Positions 8,396 to 16,863 of a DNA stretch of 64,000 bases are shown here, in pieces (within the stretch, counting starts at the first letter, position 1; every line of letters begins with the position of its first letter). Origin of the DNA: Macrococcus sp. 19Msa1099 (GTDB lineage Bacteria > Bacillota > Bacilli > Staphylococcales > Staphylococcaceae); the NCBI GenBank assembly GCA_019357535.2, contig CP079955.1, positions 558,001 through 622,000 on the forward strand, given 5' to 3'. The position numbers and the translations under genes are program-made. The notes below the pieces were generated by a model. That model was not told the DNA's origin and made no database searches. It saw nothing but the letters and a program-made list of their open reading frames with translations.

Positions 8396-9606
8396 TGATA
8401 CCTTATGGAGATTTTCAGTTTTTCTTTATAGCATTAGCACTATTGGTACCTGTCATAGTACTCGGTTTCTGTGGAAGAAGGAACCATTATTATAATTGGT
8501 TTGTTACAGTTATCATGCTGGTTTTAATCTTTAAAGATCCTAACAAGAACCTTTTTGGCATATCGATACTGTCGTTTGAGATGATTAGCTTTATTATATA
8601 TATCATCTATCAACTTATTATAATTAGTAGTTATTTAAAGTTAGTAAAGCACAAAAATACCTTATCTTTGTTTATTATCTTTTTAGTGTTATCTATTGCC
8701 CCGCTGGCAGCTGTAAAAGTGATTCAAAGTTCACTATTTGGTTTTACAGGTCATCTAGGTGAATTTTCTATTAAATCATTGATTGGATTCTTAGGGATAT
8801 CCTATATCATGTTTAAATGTATTCAAATAATTATGGAAATAAGAGATAGACGCATCAAAACACTTAATTTATTTGAAGTACTGAAGTTCTTAACCTTTTT
8901 TCCGACGATCTCTTCCGGTCCTATTGACCGATATAAACGATTTAATAAAGATATTGTGAGAGAGATAACTCAGGAAAAATATTCTGATCTTTTACAAAAA
9001 GCAATTCATTATATTTTTATTGGATTTTTATATAAATATATCATTGCGTATTTTATTAACCAGAAAGTAATATTGAATATAACTTTTGAGAATTCAGATT
9101 TATGGATGAAGATTATCTATATGTATGCTTATAGTTTCTATCTCTTCTTTGATTTTGCGGGTTACAGTTTATTTGCCCTTGCATTTAGTTATATTATGGG
9201 TGTTGAAACACCACCGAACTTTAATCAGCCTTTTAAAGCAAAGAATATCAAAGATTTCTGGAATAGATGGCACATGTCACTGTCTTTTTGGTTTAGAGAC
9301 ATGGTGTATATGCGTTTTGTATTCTTTATTTCAAAGAATAAATATATTAAGAATAACTTTACGACAAGCAATATAGGTTTTATGCTGAACTTTCTTATCA
9401 TGGGTATCTGGCATGGCATTGAATGGTTTTATATAGCATACGGAATATACCACGGTATCTTATTTGTACTATATGGTTATTATGAACAATACCGAAAGAA
9501 ACATCCTTATAAGCTACCAGTAAAAGTAGTGGATTTCATAGGAATTCTGATTACTTTCCACGTTGTGGCATTTGGATTTTTAATTTTTTCAGGAAAACTA
9601 TTTTAG
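8395..9606 (+). CDS. dltB: MBOAT-family D-alanyl transfer protein DltB
   Basis: 403-residue polytopic membrane O-acyltransferase. Multiple hydrophobic segments, the MBOAT signature FWNRWHMSLSFWFRD (H293) and the catalytic histidine in GIWHGIEW (H340). It takes D-Ala from DltC~D-Ala and passes it outward, with DltX and DltD. Start overlaps the dltA stop by one base, indicating coupling. Confidence 0.96.
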   Translation: MIPYGDFQFFFIALALLVPVIVLGFCGRRNHYYNWFVTVIMLVLIFKDPNKNLFGISILSFEMISFIIYIIYQLIIISSYLKLVKHKNTLSLFIIFLVLSIAPLAAVKVIQSSLFGFTGHLGEFSIKSLIGFLGISYIMFKCIQIIMEIRDRRIKTLNLFEVLKFLTFFPTISSGPIDRYKRFNKDIVREITQEKYSDLLQKAIHYIFIGFLYKYIIAYFINQKVILNITFENSDLWMKIIYMYAYSFYLFFDFAGYSLFALAFSYIMGVETPPNFNQPFKAKNIKDFWNRWHMSLSFWFRDMVYMRFVFFISKNKYIKNNFTTSNIGFMLNFLIMGIWHGIEWFYIAYGIYHGILFVLYGYYEQYRKKHPYKLPVKVVDFIGILITFHVVAFGFLIFSGKLF

Positions 9607-9618
9607 GAGTGAAGAATA

Positions 9619-9855
9619 ATGGAATTTAAACAAGAAGTATTAGATGTAATCGCAGATGTAGCAGAAAACAATATTGTAAAAGAAAATCCGGACGTAAGAA
9701 TATTTGATGAGAATATTCTTGATTCGTTTGCAACAGTCGGATTATTACTTGCATTAAATGATCGATTAGATATTGATCTCACAATCACCGACTTTGATCG
9801 TGATGAATGGGCAACACCAAACATGATAGCAGATGTATTAGAAGAATTAAGATGA
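9619..9855 (+). CDS. dltC: D-alanyl carrier protein DltC
   Basis: 78-residue acidic carrier protein. The 4'-phosphopantetheine attachment serine is S36 in ENILDSFAT. Carries D-Ala as thioester from DltA to DltB. Good RBS (AGGAGTG) 12 bp after dltB; its TGA overlaps the dltD ATG (ATGA). Confidence 0.96.
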   Translation: MEFKQEVLDVIADVAENNIVKENPDVRIFDENILDSFATVGLLLALNDRLDIDLTITDFDRDEWATPNMIADVLEELR

Positions 9856-11006
9856 TTAAAAAGTTCTTACCGGCAATAATTGCCATTAGTCTATTTGTAG
9901 TTTTTTTAGCAATGCCATCTGACTATCTAAAAAGATATGTTCCTTTTAAGACAGTAACCGGTGATGGTGTCAATTTAAATGAAATAACGTTTAAGGGAAG
10001 TGCGATTCAGACAGAGATGTTCGAAGATAAGAAGTTCTACCCGATATTTGGTTCAAGTGAACTTGAGAAACGTGATCCCTTTCATCCGACGCATATATTC
10101 AAAGAAAAGAAATTCGGTAAAATCCCTTTTCTTATTGGGACAGGTGGATCTACCGACTTAATTCACGCCATTAATATTGGAAGTCATGCTGGGCATATCG
10201 AGAACAAAAAGTTTGCAATTATCATTTCACCACAATGGTTTACAAAAAAAGGACTGGAAGATAATAATTTTTCTGCACGATATTCTCAATTACAATTAGA
10301 TAAACTATTGAGCAATCCAAATCTATCTCCAGACTTAAAGCATAGGATGAGTAAGAGATTAATGCATTTTTCTGCGACTAAGGATGATGAACAAGTTAAT
10401 ATGTATGCAAATAGTGAAGCGGATAATAGCGAAGTTTCAAGGGGCATCTATGAAAATCTTATGGAGAAAAATGATATTGTTAAATCAAAGTTCATGATTC
10501 CTGGAAATCGATTTAAAAAGAGAAAGCATCTCGATCTAGAACATAAATCTTGGGAAGAAATCAGAGATTTAGCAGTGAAATTTGGAAGTAGGCATGCAAC
10601 TAACAATCCATATTTTATGAGAAATGAATATTTTGATATGATACAAAAACATCAAAAAAAATTATATAGAAATGGTGAGTTTTATATCAACTCTCAAGAA
10701 TTTAACGACTTACAATTATTGCTTGATATTTTAAAGGAGAGCAAATCAGACCCGATATTTATCTCTATTCCTGCCAATGGAAAATGGTATGATCATATCA
10801 ATATTCCACAATCTCAAAGACAGCCAGTATATGATAAAACCAACAAGAAAATCACTTCAGCTGGATTTAAACTCTATGATTTAAGTGATAAGGAGTACGA
10901 ACCATATGTATTAAGCGACGCAGTACATATCGGCTGGAAAGGATGGGCGTATATAGATGAACAGATGGATAATCACATTCATCATCGTCCAATAACAACC
11001 CCATAA
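9852..11006 (+). CDS. dltD: DltD, extracellular D-alanyl transfer protein
   Basis: 384-residue protein with an N-terminal membrane anchor (about residues 4-21) and an SGNH/GDSL-like extracellular domain. The catalytic serine lies in FGSSE (S68/S69) and the Asp-His pair in SDAVHIGW near the C-terminus. It completes transfer of D-Ala to teichoic acid. The ATG at 9852, overlapping the dltC stop, is chosen over an earlier in-frame ATG inside dltC because hydrophobic-anchor similarity begins here. Confidence 0.94.
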   Translation: MIKKFLPAIIAISLFVVFLAMPSDYLKRYVPFKTVTGDGVNLNEITFKGSAIQTEMFEDKKFYPIFGSSELEKRDPFHPTHIFKEKKFGKIPFLIGTGGSTDLIHAINIGSHAGHIENKKFAIIISPQWFTKKGLEDNNFSARYSQLQLDKLLSNPNLSPDLKHRMSKRLMHFSATKDDEQVNMYANSEADNSEVSRGIYENLMEKNDIVKSKFMIPGNRFKKRKHLDLEHKSWEEIRDLAVKFGSRHATNNPYFMRNEYFDMIQKHQKKLYRNGEFYINSQEFNDLQLLLDILKESKSDPIFISIPANGKWYDHINIPQSQRQPVYDKTNKKITSAGFKLYDLSDKEYEPYVLSDAVHIGWKGWAYIDEQMDNHIHHRPITTP

Positions 11007-11010
11007 GTAA

Positions 11011-11051
11011 AATAAAATCCCAAATCAACAGTGTTGATTTGGGATTTTATT
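11011..11051. terminator. Bidirectional terminator between dltD and nfu
   Basis: 19+19 bp perfect stem (11011-11029 and 11033-11051) with a 3-base loop; A-rich left arm and T-rich right arm serve both converging genes. Confidence 0.88.
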
Positions 11052-11292
11052 AAAATACTTGTTCAACCTCAACGACGCCAGGCACTTCTTCAAGTAATGC
11101 GCGTTCGATACCTGCCTTTAATGTGATTGTAGAAGAAGGACATGTACCACATGCGCCAAGTAAACGTAATTTTACGATACCATCTTCGACATCAACTAAT
11201 TCGCAGTCGCCGCCATCTCTTAAAAGAAATGGACGTAACTTTTCAAGCACTTCATTGACTTGGTCAAACATTGTTTGCTGTTCAGTTGTCAT
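11050..11292 (-). CDS. nfu: NifU C-terminal-domain Fe-S scaffold (Nfu)
   Basis: 80 residues, consisting only of the Nfu domain with the cluster-binding CxxC (C48-G-T-C51 in [12 protein letters not shown]). It receives and hands on [4Fe-4S] clusters to targets such as aconitase. The upstream RBS reads AGGAGTTATT. Divergent from yuzD; in the same redox/Fe-S neighbourhood as the HesB-type carrier at 13220. Confidence 0.93.
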   Translation of the reverse strand: MTTEQQTMFDQVNEVLEKLRPFLLRDGGDCELVDVEDGIVKLRLLGACGTCPSSTITLKAGIERALLEEVPGVVEVEQVF

Positions 11293-11392
11293 AATAACTC
11301 CTTTCCAAGAGTATTACTATGTAATTACTCATTTCTTTAGTATAATCAATATAGCATATTTTAATGAAAAAATTAAGGGGGATGGCTTATAA

Positions 11393-11701
11393 ATGATAAA
11401 TGTTATCATCTATGGTGCCGATGTTGTGTGTGCAAGCTGTGTCAATGCACCGACGTCAAAGGATATTTATGACTGGATTCAGCCAAATTTAAAACGGAAA
11501 TTTCCAGAGCTCGCATTTAATTTTAATTATATTGATATTAATAATAGTTCTAATTTAACGGATCATGATGAAAATATCATTGAACAGATTAACAATGATG
11601 AATTATTCTATCCACTGATTACGATGGATGATGAGATTGTTGCAGATGGTTACATTCAATTGCCGCAAGTAACAAAGTTTGTAGCGCAACATTACCGTTA
11701 A
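11393..11701 (+). CDS. yuzD: YuzD-type DUF1462 protein with CxxC
   Basis: 102 residues with a thioredoxin-like start (MINVIIYGADVVCASC) and a redox-type CxxC at C13-A-S-C16. Family DUF1462; a thiol-disulfide role is inferred from the motif and fold, not demonstrated. RBS AAGGGGGA precedes ATG 11393. Divergent from nfu, as in other Bacillales genomes, which suggests a link to Fe-S or disulfide metabolism. Confidence 0.8.
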   Translation: MINVIIYGADVVCASCVNAPTSKDIYDWIQPNLKRKFPELAFNFNYIDINNSSNLTDHDENIIEQINNDELFYPLITMDDEIVADGYIQLPQVTKFVAQHYR

Positions 11702-11710
11702 AGTATTAAC

Positions 11711-11754
11711 GGATAGTATAAGAACCCATCAAATGATGGGTTCTTATACTATCC
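11711..11754. terminator. Bidirectional terminator between yuzD and NDH-like gene
   Basis: Perfect 21+21 bp inverted repeat (11711-11731 / 11734-11754) with a 2-base loop, overlapping the stop codon of the minus-strand flavoprotein gene. T-run is short on both sides, so its strength rests on the stem. Confidence 0.7.
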
Positions 11755-12813
11755 ATTATGATATTTATATAACCAGAGTACACCTGACTTCATAAGTCGT
11801 GCAAGTCTTCCTGTAACGGTTTTTTCCATCAAGAATGCAAAGCCTTCTTTATCTCCTAATGAGCCCATGAATCCCTGAATTTTAAGTTCTGGCATTGTTT
11901 CAGGTAGCGATTTATTCTGCCATATATGTTTCATGACATCAACAATCTGTTCTGCTTGAAGTTCCGCAAGTTGTGCACTCGGTGCATGTGGTAGTGCAGC
12001 ACAGTCGCCTACTACGAAGACATTGCGATGCTCTGGTATTTGGTGATACTGATTCACTTTTACACGATTACCTTCAGCAAGTTCAACAGGTAGTGTACGA
12101 ACTAATTCTACAGGCTGGATGCCTGCGGTCCAAACGCAAATGTCTACATCATAGGTGATGTCATTATTATAAAGTTTCCCTGGCTCCACCTTAACAACAT
12201 TAGAGTTCGGTATCACTTCGACGTCGTTCTTATCGAACCATTTCTTTACATACGTACTCAACTTCTCTGGGAATGCAGGAAGTATGCGTTCACCACGATC
12301 AAATAATCGAATCTTAAGATCCTTTCTTGATTCTCGTAGCTCACTTGCGAGTTCTATCCCACTTAAACCGGCGCCTACAATTCCAACGCAGCTGCCATTT
12401 GGTAAGTCAGCAATCGCTTGATATGTTTTGCGTGCTTTCGTCATCGTCTGAATACTGTAGGTATATTCTTCAGCGCCTGGTACGTTGTGATACTTATCTT
12501 CACAGCCGAGTCCAATAACGAGTTCATCGTAATCTACATGATTTTCACCGAGTGAAATAATCTGTTTATCCAAGTCAATATGTGTTACTTCCCCGAAGAC
12601 AATATTCAGACGTTTGTCCTTTGGGAATTCTACACGTACATCTTTATCCGATTCCGTTCCAGCTGCAAGTGCATAGAACTCCGTCTTAAGTCCGTGAAAT
12701 GGTATCTTATCAATCAAAGTAATATTGTACTCATCCGGTAACGTATTAGGCAAAAGACGTTGCATAATACGCATATTACCGTATCCCCCACCAAGTAACA
12801 CTAAATTTTTCAT
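11749..12813 (-). CDS. NDH-2-family pyridine nucleotide-disulfide oxidoreductase
   Basis: 354-residue FAD/NAD(P)H oxidoreductase with two dinucleotide folds: LGGGYGNMRIMQ at the N-terminus and GIVGAGLSGIELASELR about residue 142, plus the FAD motif VFVVGDCAALPHAPSAQ. The C-terminus ends in LWLYKYHNG, without an obvious membrane helix. It closely resembles the staphylococcal NDH-2-like paralogue found beside nfu and yuzD. Respiratory quinone reduction is possible but unproven for this branch. Shorter than the paralogue at 13718 (405 residues). Confidence 0.85.
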   Translation of the reverse strand: MKNLVLLGGGYGNMRIMQRLLPNTLPDEYNITLIDKIPFHGLKTEFYALAAGTESDKDVRVEFPKDKRLNIVFGEVTHIDLDKQIISLGENHVDYDELVIGLGCEDKYHNVPGAEEYTYSIQTMTKARKTYQAIADLPNGSCVGIVGAGLSGIELASELRESRKDLKIRLFDRGERILPAFPEKLSTYVKKWFDKNDVEVIPNSNVVKVEPGKLYNNDITYDVDICVWTAGIQPVELVRTLPVELAEGNRVKVNQYHQIPEHRNVFVVGDCAALPHAPSAQLAELQAEQIVDVMKHIWQNKSLPETMPELKIQGFMGSLGDKEGFAFLMEKTVTGRLARLMKSGVLWLYKYHNG

Positions 12814-12971
12814 TGTATTCTCCCCATTTATAAGTCAAAGTTCTATAGTTTTTGTACAATTTAAATTATAATATAGTTTGACTTTAATTTATAGCCATTG
12901 TAAGTTTCTCGCTATAAAAAAACTTAATGATTCTTGATAAGTAATAGTTATCATGAAAAAAGGATGATCAG

Positions 12972-13208
12972 ATGAATCCAATCGTAGAATTTTGTATTTC
13001 TAATTTAGCTAAAGGTGGCCAGGTCGTTTTTGATGAGTTGTCTCAGGATGAGCATCTGGACGTACTTGAATATGGCTGTCTGACTTATTGCGGGCAATGT
13101 AACGAGAGTCTATATGCACTGGTTAATGGTGATATCGTTACTGGTGAGACGCCTGAAGCGTTAAAGAAGAATATTTATCAGCACATAGAAGAAACATGGA
13201 TTTTTTAG
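12972..13208 (+). CDS. yuzB: YuzB-type DUF1450 protein
   Basis: 78-residue small protein of the DUF1450 family, identified by its N-terminus ([15 protein letters not shown]) and cysteine cluster CLTYCGQC (C60s region not counted exactly; motif in [16 protein letters not shown]). The cysteines suggest metal or redox chemistry, but no function is established. The AAAGGA ribosome site lies 9 bases before the ATG. The HesB-type gene follows 11 bp downstream, probably in one transcript. Confidence 0.82.
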   Translation: MNPIVEFCISNLAKGGQVVFDELSQDEHLDVLEYGCLTYCGQCNESLYALVNGDIVTGETPEALKKNIYQHIEETWIF

Positions 13209-13219
13209 GAGGTAATGCA

Positions 13220-13579
13220 ATGTCAACAGTAATATTAACAGAAGCAGCAGCATATGAAGTAAAATCGATGATGCAACAAAACGGTATGCCGGAAGGTTAC
13301 TTAAGAATTTCAGTCAAAGGTGGGGGCTGTACCGGATTATCATACGGTATGAGTGCAGAGGAATCACCATCAGATAATGATGAAGTACATGATTTCTATG
13401 ATGTAAAGGTACTTGTAGATAAAGCCGATGCACCGATATTGAAAGGAACAACTGTAGATTTTAAACAATCATTAATGGGGGGCGGCTTTGCAATCGAGAA
13501 TCCGAATGCAATTGCTTCATGTGGTTGTGGCAGCTCGTTCAGAACGAAAGACGTCGCTGGTACGCCTGAGAACTGTTAA
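13220..13579 (+). CDS. A-type Fe-S carrier (HesB/IscA/YutM family)
   Basis: 119 residues with the three conserved cysteines of A-type carriers: C37 in GGGCTGLSYGM and C101, C103 in SCGCGSSF. Delivers or carries Fe-S clusters. ATG 13220 follows AGGAGG (13207-13212) with eight bases between; an upstream ATG in the same frame overlaps yuzB and is rejected. Together with nfu at 11050 and sufT at 50605 it supplies cluster-maturation functions in this window. Confidence 0.92.
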   Translation: MSTVILTEAAAYEVKSMMQQNGMPEGYLRISVKGGGCTGLSYGMSAEESPSDNDEVHDFYDVKVLVDKADAPILKGTTVDFKQSLMGGGFAIENPNAIASCGCGSSFRTKDVAGTPENC

Positions 13580-13660
13580 GCAGTTTTTATTTTGCTTGTA
13601 TATGCTTGAATTCAAAGTGTAAAAGGATTATTATAAAAGATGGAACACTTAAAATTATAT

Positions 13661-13678
13661 TTGTGACATATATCACAT
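13661..13678. promoter_or_regulatory. TGTGA-N6-TCACA palindrome upstream of ndh (Fnr- or Rex-type operator)
   Basis: TTGTGACATATATCACAT holds a perfect TGTGA-N6-TCACA palindrome, 40 bp before the NDH-2 start. This agrees exactly with the half-sites of Bacillus Fnr and CRP-type regulators. It also resembles Rex sites (TTGTGAAW4TTCACAA) but differs at the inner bases. An Fnr-type regulator is encoded at 50970. No clear promoter could be aligned to it. Confidence 0.6.
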
Positions 13679-13717
13679 GATTATTGGAATAAAATTATAT
13701 AAGAATGGGTGAAATCG

Positions 13718-14935
13718 ATGGGTTTTGAGAGAAAGAGAGTTGTGATTTTAGGTGGAGGTTACGCTGGATTACAAACAGCTACTAAACTTCAAAAATTAGT
13801 AAGTTCACAAGATTGTGATATTACGCTTATTAATAAGAATGAATATCACTATGAATCAACTTGGTTACATGAAGCATCTGCAGGTACACGTGCATATCAA
13901 GATTGTCTATATCCGATTGCGAGTGTTTTAAATCAGTCTAAAGTTGACTTTGTTACTGCTGAAGTTACAAAGATTAACAAAGATGAAAAGACAGTTGAAA
14001 CGTCTAAAGGTACGTTCAATTTTGATATTTTAGTCGTAGCATTAGGTTTCGAATCTGAAACATTCGGTATCACTGGTATGAAAGAGCATGCCTTCCAAAT
14101 CGAGAATATCAATACTGCACGTCGTATTGCTACACATATTGAAGAGCGTTTTGCGCATTATGCAAACAGCGCAGACAAAGATGATAAGGACTTAGCAATC
14201 TTAGTTGGTGGTGCAGGATTCACTGGTATCGAATTATTAGGTGAACTTGCTGAACGTATTCCTGAATTGTGTAAAGAATACAATATCGATCAGTCTAAAG
14301 TTAAAGTGACATGTGTAGAAGCAGCACCAAAGATGTTACCGATGTTCTCTGAAACATTAGTGAAATATGTTGTAGATTATCTTGAAGCACGTGGTGTTGA
14401 ATTCAAGATTGCAACACCTATCGTTGCAGCAAACGAAAATGGTTTCGTTGTTAAAGTTGACGAAAAAGAAGAACAGCTTTATGCAAACACAGTAATTTGG
14501 GCTGCGGGTGTACGTGGTTCTAAATTGATGGAAGAATCATTTGACGGCGTTAAACGTGGTCGTATCATAGTGCGTGAAGATTTACGTATCGACGGTTACG
14601 ATGATATCTTCGTTATCGGTGACTGTTCAGCAGTGATGGCTGGCGAAGGTGACAACAAACGTCCATTGCCAACGACAGCTCAACTTGCAATGCAACAAGG
14701 TGAATTTACTGCAGATGCAGTTAAACGTTTATTAAACAATGAGAAATTAGCTACTTTCGAATATGATGATAAAGGAACAGTATGTTCTTTAGGTTCACAT
14801 GATGGTGTAGGTGTTGTATTCGGTAAAGAAATTACTGGTAAGAAAGCAGCATTTATGAAGAAATTAATCGATACACGTGCTGTATTCAAAATTGGTGGTA
14901 CAGGTGTAGCGTTCAAAAAAGGTAAATTTCTATAA
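13718..14935 (+). CDS. ndh: Type II NADH dehydrogenase (NDH-2)
   Basis: 405-residue single-subunit NADH:quinone oxidoreductase. FAD motif [20 protein letters not shown] motif [16 protein letters not shown], second FAD motif [10 protein letters not shown], quinone-side [13 protein letters not shown]. The C-terminus ([19 protein letters not shown]) is amphipathic, the usual peripheral membrane anchor. It feeds electrons from NADH to menaquinone without proton pumping. I chose ATG 13718, with GGGTG at 13707-13711, over GTG 13709. A TGTGA-N6-TCACA palindrome upstream suggests redox or oxygen control. Confidence 0.93.
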   Translation: MGFERKRVVILGGGYAGLQTATKLQKLVSSQDCDITLINKNEYHYESTWLHEASAGTRAYQDCLYPIASVLNQSKVDFVTAEVTKINKDEKTVETSKGTFNFDILVVALGFESETFGITGMKEHAFQIENINTARRIATHIEERFAHYANSADKDDKDLAILVGGAGFTGIELLGELAERIPELCKEYNIDQSKVKVTCVEAAPKMLPMFSETLVKYVVDYLEARGVEFKIATPIVAANENGFVVKVDEKEEQLYANTVIWAAGVRGSKLMEESFDGVKRGRIIVREDLRIDGYDDIFVIGDCSAVMAGEGDNKRPLPTTAQLAMQQGEFTADAVKRLLNNEKLATFEYDDKGTVCSLGSHDGVGVVFGKEITGKKAAFMKKLIDTRAVFKIGGTGVAFKKGKFL

Positions 14936-14972
14936 TCGCTATAGAATTTGCACTAAGAATCTAAGTTTGTAG

Positions 14973-15000
14973 GGATGGGATGCAATGTCCCATCCTTTTT
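14973..15000 (+). terminator. ndh terminator
   Basis: 8-bp GC-containing stem GGATGGGA / TCCCATCC (14973-14980, 14988-14995) and T5. Confidence 0.82.
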
Positions 15001-15022
15001 ATTTATATAAAGTGGTGAAGAG

Positions 15023-15502
15023 ATGAAAAGAGATAAAGTATGGCTTGGCGTTAGTGGCCTTGTAATAAATGAGCAAGGTGAATGGCTTGTCGTTACGAAG
15101 CAGTATGGGGGTATGAAAGGAATGTGGAGCTTTCCTGCAGGTTTTGTCGATAATGGAGAGACTGCAGACCAGGCAGTATTAAGAGAAATATATGAAGAGA
15201 CGGGTATTGAAGGTTCTGTTGAAGGTGTAATTGGATTACGTACAGGGGTAATTAAAGATATCATTTCAGATAATATGATCATCTTTTTAGTACGTCCTGC
15301 ACATACAACGATTCGTCAAGACATTCCTGACGAAGAGATTAAAGATGTACAGTTCCGTAGCACTGATGATTTATATCAAGATGATTACTGTAGCCCCATG
15401 GTTAGAGCGCTGATTGATGAAATGCAGGAACCTTTGCGTTTAAAGAGTACGACTTCGCCGGGCCCACAGTTTAACTATACACATTATCATTTATTTTTAT
15501 AG
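15023..15502 (+). CDS. Nudix hydrolase
   Basis: 159 residues with a complete Nudix box running from G40 (GFVDNGE) through E46 to R54-E55 and E58-E59 (REIYEETG). Hydrolyses a nucleoside-diphosphate derivative; substrate not predictable from the box. The last 20 residues (STTSPGPQFNYTHYHLFL-type tail) are unusual but open. Followed by yuiB, only 10 bp later, probably one operon with the two genes after it. Confidence 0.88.
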   Translation: MKRDKVWLGVSGLVINEQGEWLVVTKQYGGMKGMWSFPAGFVDNGETADQAVLREIYEETGIEGSVEGVIGLRTGVIKDIISDNMIIFLVRPAHTTIRQDIPDEEIKDVQFRSTDDLYQDDYCSPMVRALIDEMQEPLRLKSTTSPGPQFNYTHYHLFL

Positions 15503-15512
15503 GAGGATTCAA

Positions 15513-15833
15513 GTGACAGCATTATTACAATTAATTATATCTACTATCTTGTTTTTTGTATTGTTTTTCGGAATAGCGTTTATTCTCAATATGCTGTTAA
15601 AATCTACGTGGATTATGACAGCGCTTTATCCTTTTGTCGTATTTGCGATTGTGGATAAGATTTCTACAGCAGATTATATACTGAAACCAAAATTTGCATT
15701 CAACCAGCTTATACGTGGAATCACACATTTGATGCCTGCCGATATTCTAATGTTATCCGGTGGACTCATCGGTGCAATTACTGCAGGGTTTGTGATTCGC
15801 AATTTACGTCGTAGCGGTTACAGTATGTTTTAG
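15513..15833 (+). CDS. yuiB: YuiB-like small membrane protein
   Basis: 106 residues with three hydrophobic segments (about 5-28, 33-48 and 75-95). Resembles Bacillus YuiB in sequence and in position near an NDH-2 gene. Function unknown. GTG start with AGGAGG at 15501-15506. Lies between the Nudix gene and an uncharacterised gene with only 10 bp on either side. Confidence 0.65.
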   Translation: MTALLQLIISTILFFVLFFGIAFILNMLLKSTWIMTALYPFVVFAIVDKISTADYILKPKFAFNQLIRGITHLMPADILMLSGGLIGAITAGFVIRNLRRSGYSMF

Positions 15834-15843
15834 AGGTGAACAG

Positions 15844-16812
15844 ATGAATAATGAAATTAAGGCACATATAGCAAGCTATATGTGTTTTTTACCATCACAA
15901 ATAAGCCAGTTGAAACCTTATATTGATAACGATATATTTAATGATATTAAGACGGTATATCCGTTGCATAGTAACGAAATTATCATCAGAGAAATTAATG
16001 GTAAGCATTATACTTTAATTCCATGTGGTAATTTAAAACACTACCAATTCAGTGATGTAAGAAAGCTGATGCACAAAATTAATACGCTTCACTCAATACA
16101 TGTAGAAGTGAGCGTCGATTTCACATTGCTCTCGCATTATCTTGACAATGAATTGGTCAGCATGATTTCAGAACTGATACAGAAGAAGCAAAAGAAAGAG
16201 GTAATAAAAGCTGAAACGATGCTTTATGATGCAGCGGTATATCATCATAAAGCATTTGAAATCGAACGTTATTTTCCGCTCTCTTATGACAAAATAGAGC
16301 ACGTAGAAGAAGTGATCGGAGATAATGAACGACTCTATATTATTATTAGTCAACCCGAAAGTGCGCTCTATCATGTTGAACTGAAGCATGAAGATATGAT
16401 AAAGATAGTTTATCAGTCTGATACACAATTAGCGACGAGAATTGCATATAATAACCGTCTGCTTGAAATCGATGCACCCGTACCATATGCTATCATCTAT
16501 GATGCACTCAGTTATGCAAAGCAATATAGAAAAAAGCCCGTAATTCTGACGCACCTTAACGACGAAGCATGTATAACAATCAGTGGAACATCAAGCACAT
16601 ATATCGATACTTTGATTGGTTTATCACTTCCTATTCGCTTTCGTTATGATGTGGCAGCAGCGGAGTCTGTACTGACAGAAGCTACAGCAGGAAAGTTGCT
16701 GTTTGATGAAAGTAAATGGTTTCACTGGATTGATCTCGGACAATATTGGAATTTGACAAGCTATTATCAGTATATTTTAAATAAATTAGTTAAATCGGTT
16801 GACGAAAAGTAA
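15844..16812 (+). CDS. Uncharacterised 322-residue protein
   Basis: I do not recognise the family with confidence. Soluble, no signal peptide. The N-terminal part has GKHYTLIPCGNL (about residues 53-64) like the nucleotide-binding lobe of small kinase-like folds, and the middle has YDALSYAKQYRKKPVILTHLND, which is loosely reminiscent of aminoglycoside-phosphotransferase-like YutH/CotS spore-coat relatives in the same Bacillus neighbourhood. No catalytic HxD/DFG-like motif was clear. RBS GAGGTG before ATG 15844. Translation is tightly linked to yuiB (10 bp). Confidence 0.5.
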   Translation: MNNEIKAHIASYMCFLPSQISQLKPYIDNDIFNDIKTVYPLHSNEIIIREINGKHYTLIPCGNLKHYQFSDVRKLMHKINTLHSIHVEVSVDFTLLSHYLDNELVSMISELIQKKQKKEVIKAETMLYDAAVYHHKAFEIERYFPLSYDKIEHVEEVIGDNERLYIIISQPESALYHVELKHEDMIKIVYQSDTQLATRIAYNNRLLEIDAPVPYAIIYDALSYAKQYRKKPVILTHLNDEACITISGTSSTYIDTLIGLSLPIRFRYDVAAAESVLTEATAGKLLFDESKWFHWIDLGQYWNLTSYYQYILNKLVKSVDEK

Positions 16813-16827
16813 AAATTACTTTAGTAT
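16799..16827 (+). promoter_or_regulatory. Possible promoter of the Na+/H+ antiporter-family gene
   Basis: TTGACG (16799-16804) and TAGTAT (16822-16827) with a 17-bp spacer; the -35 lies inside the 3' end of the preceding gene. Confidence 0.4.
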
Positions 16828-16863
16828 GCTAATATATTAGAGAACTAAAGTGAGGTTGAGAAG

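Noticed and set aside
12935-12953. Inverted repeat TGATAA-N7-TTATCA before yuzB as a Fur/PerR site
   Set aside because: The spacing between arms (7) does not fit the Fur 7-1-7 layout, and the region is very AT-rich. Not strong enough to call.
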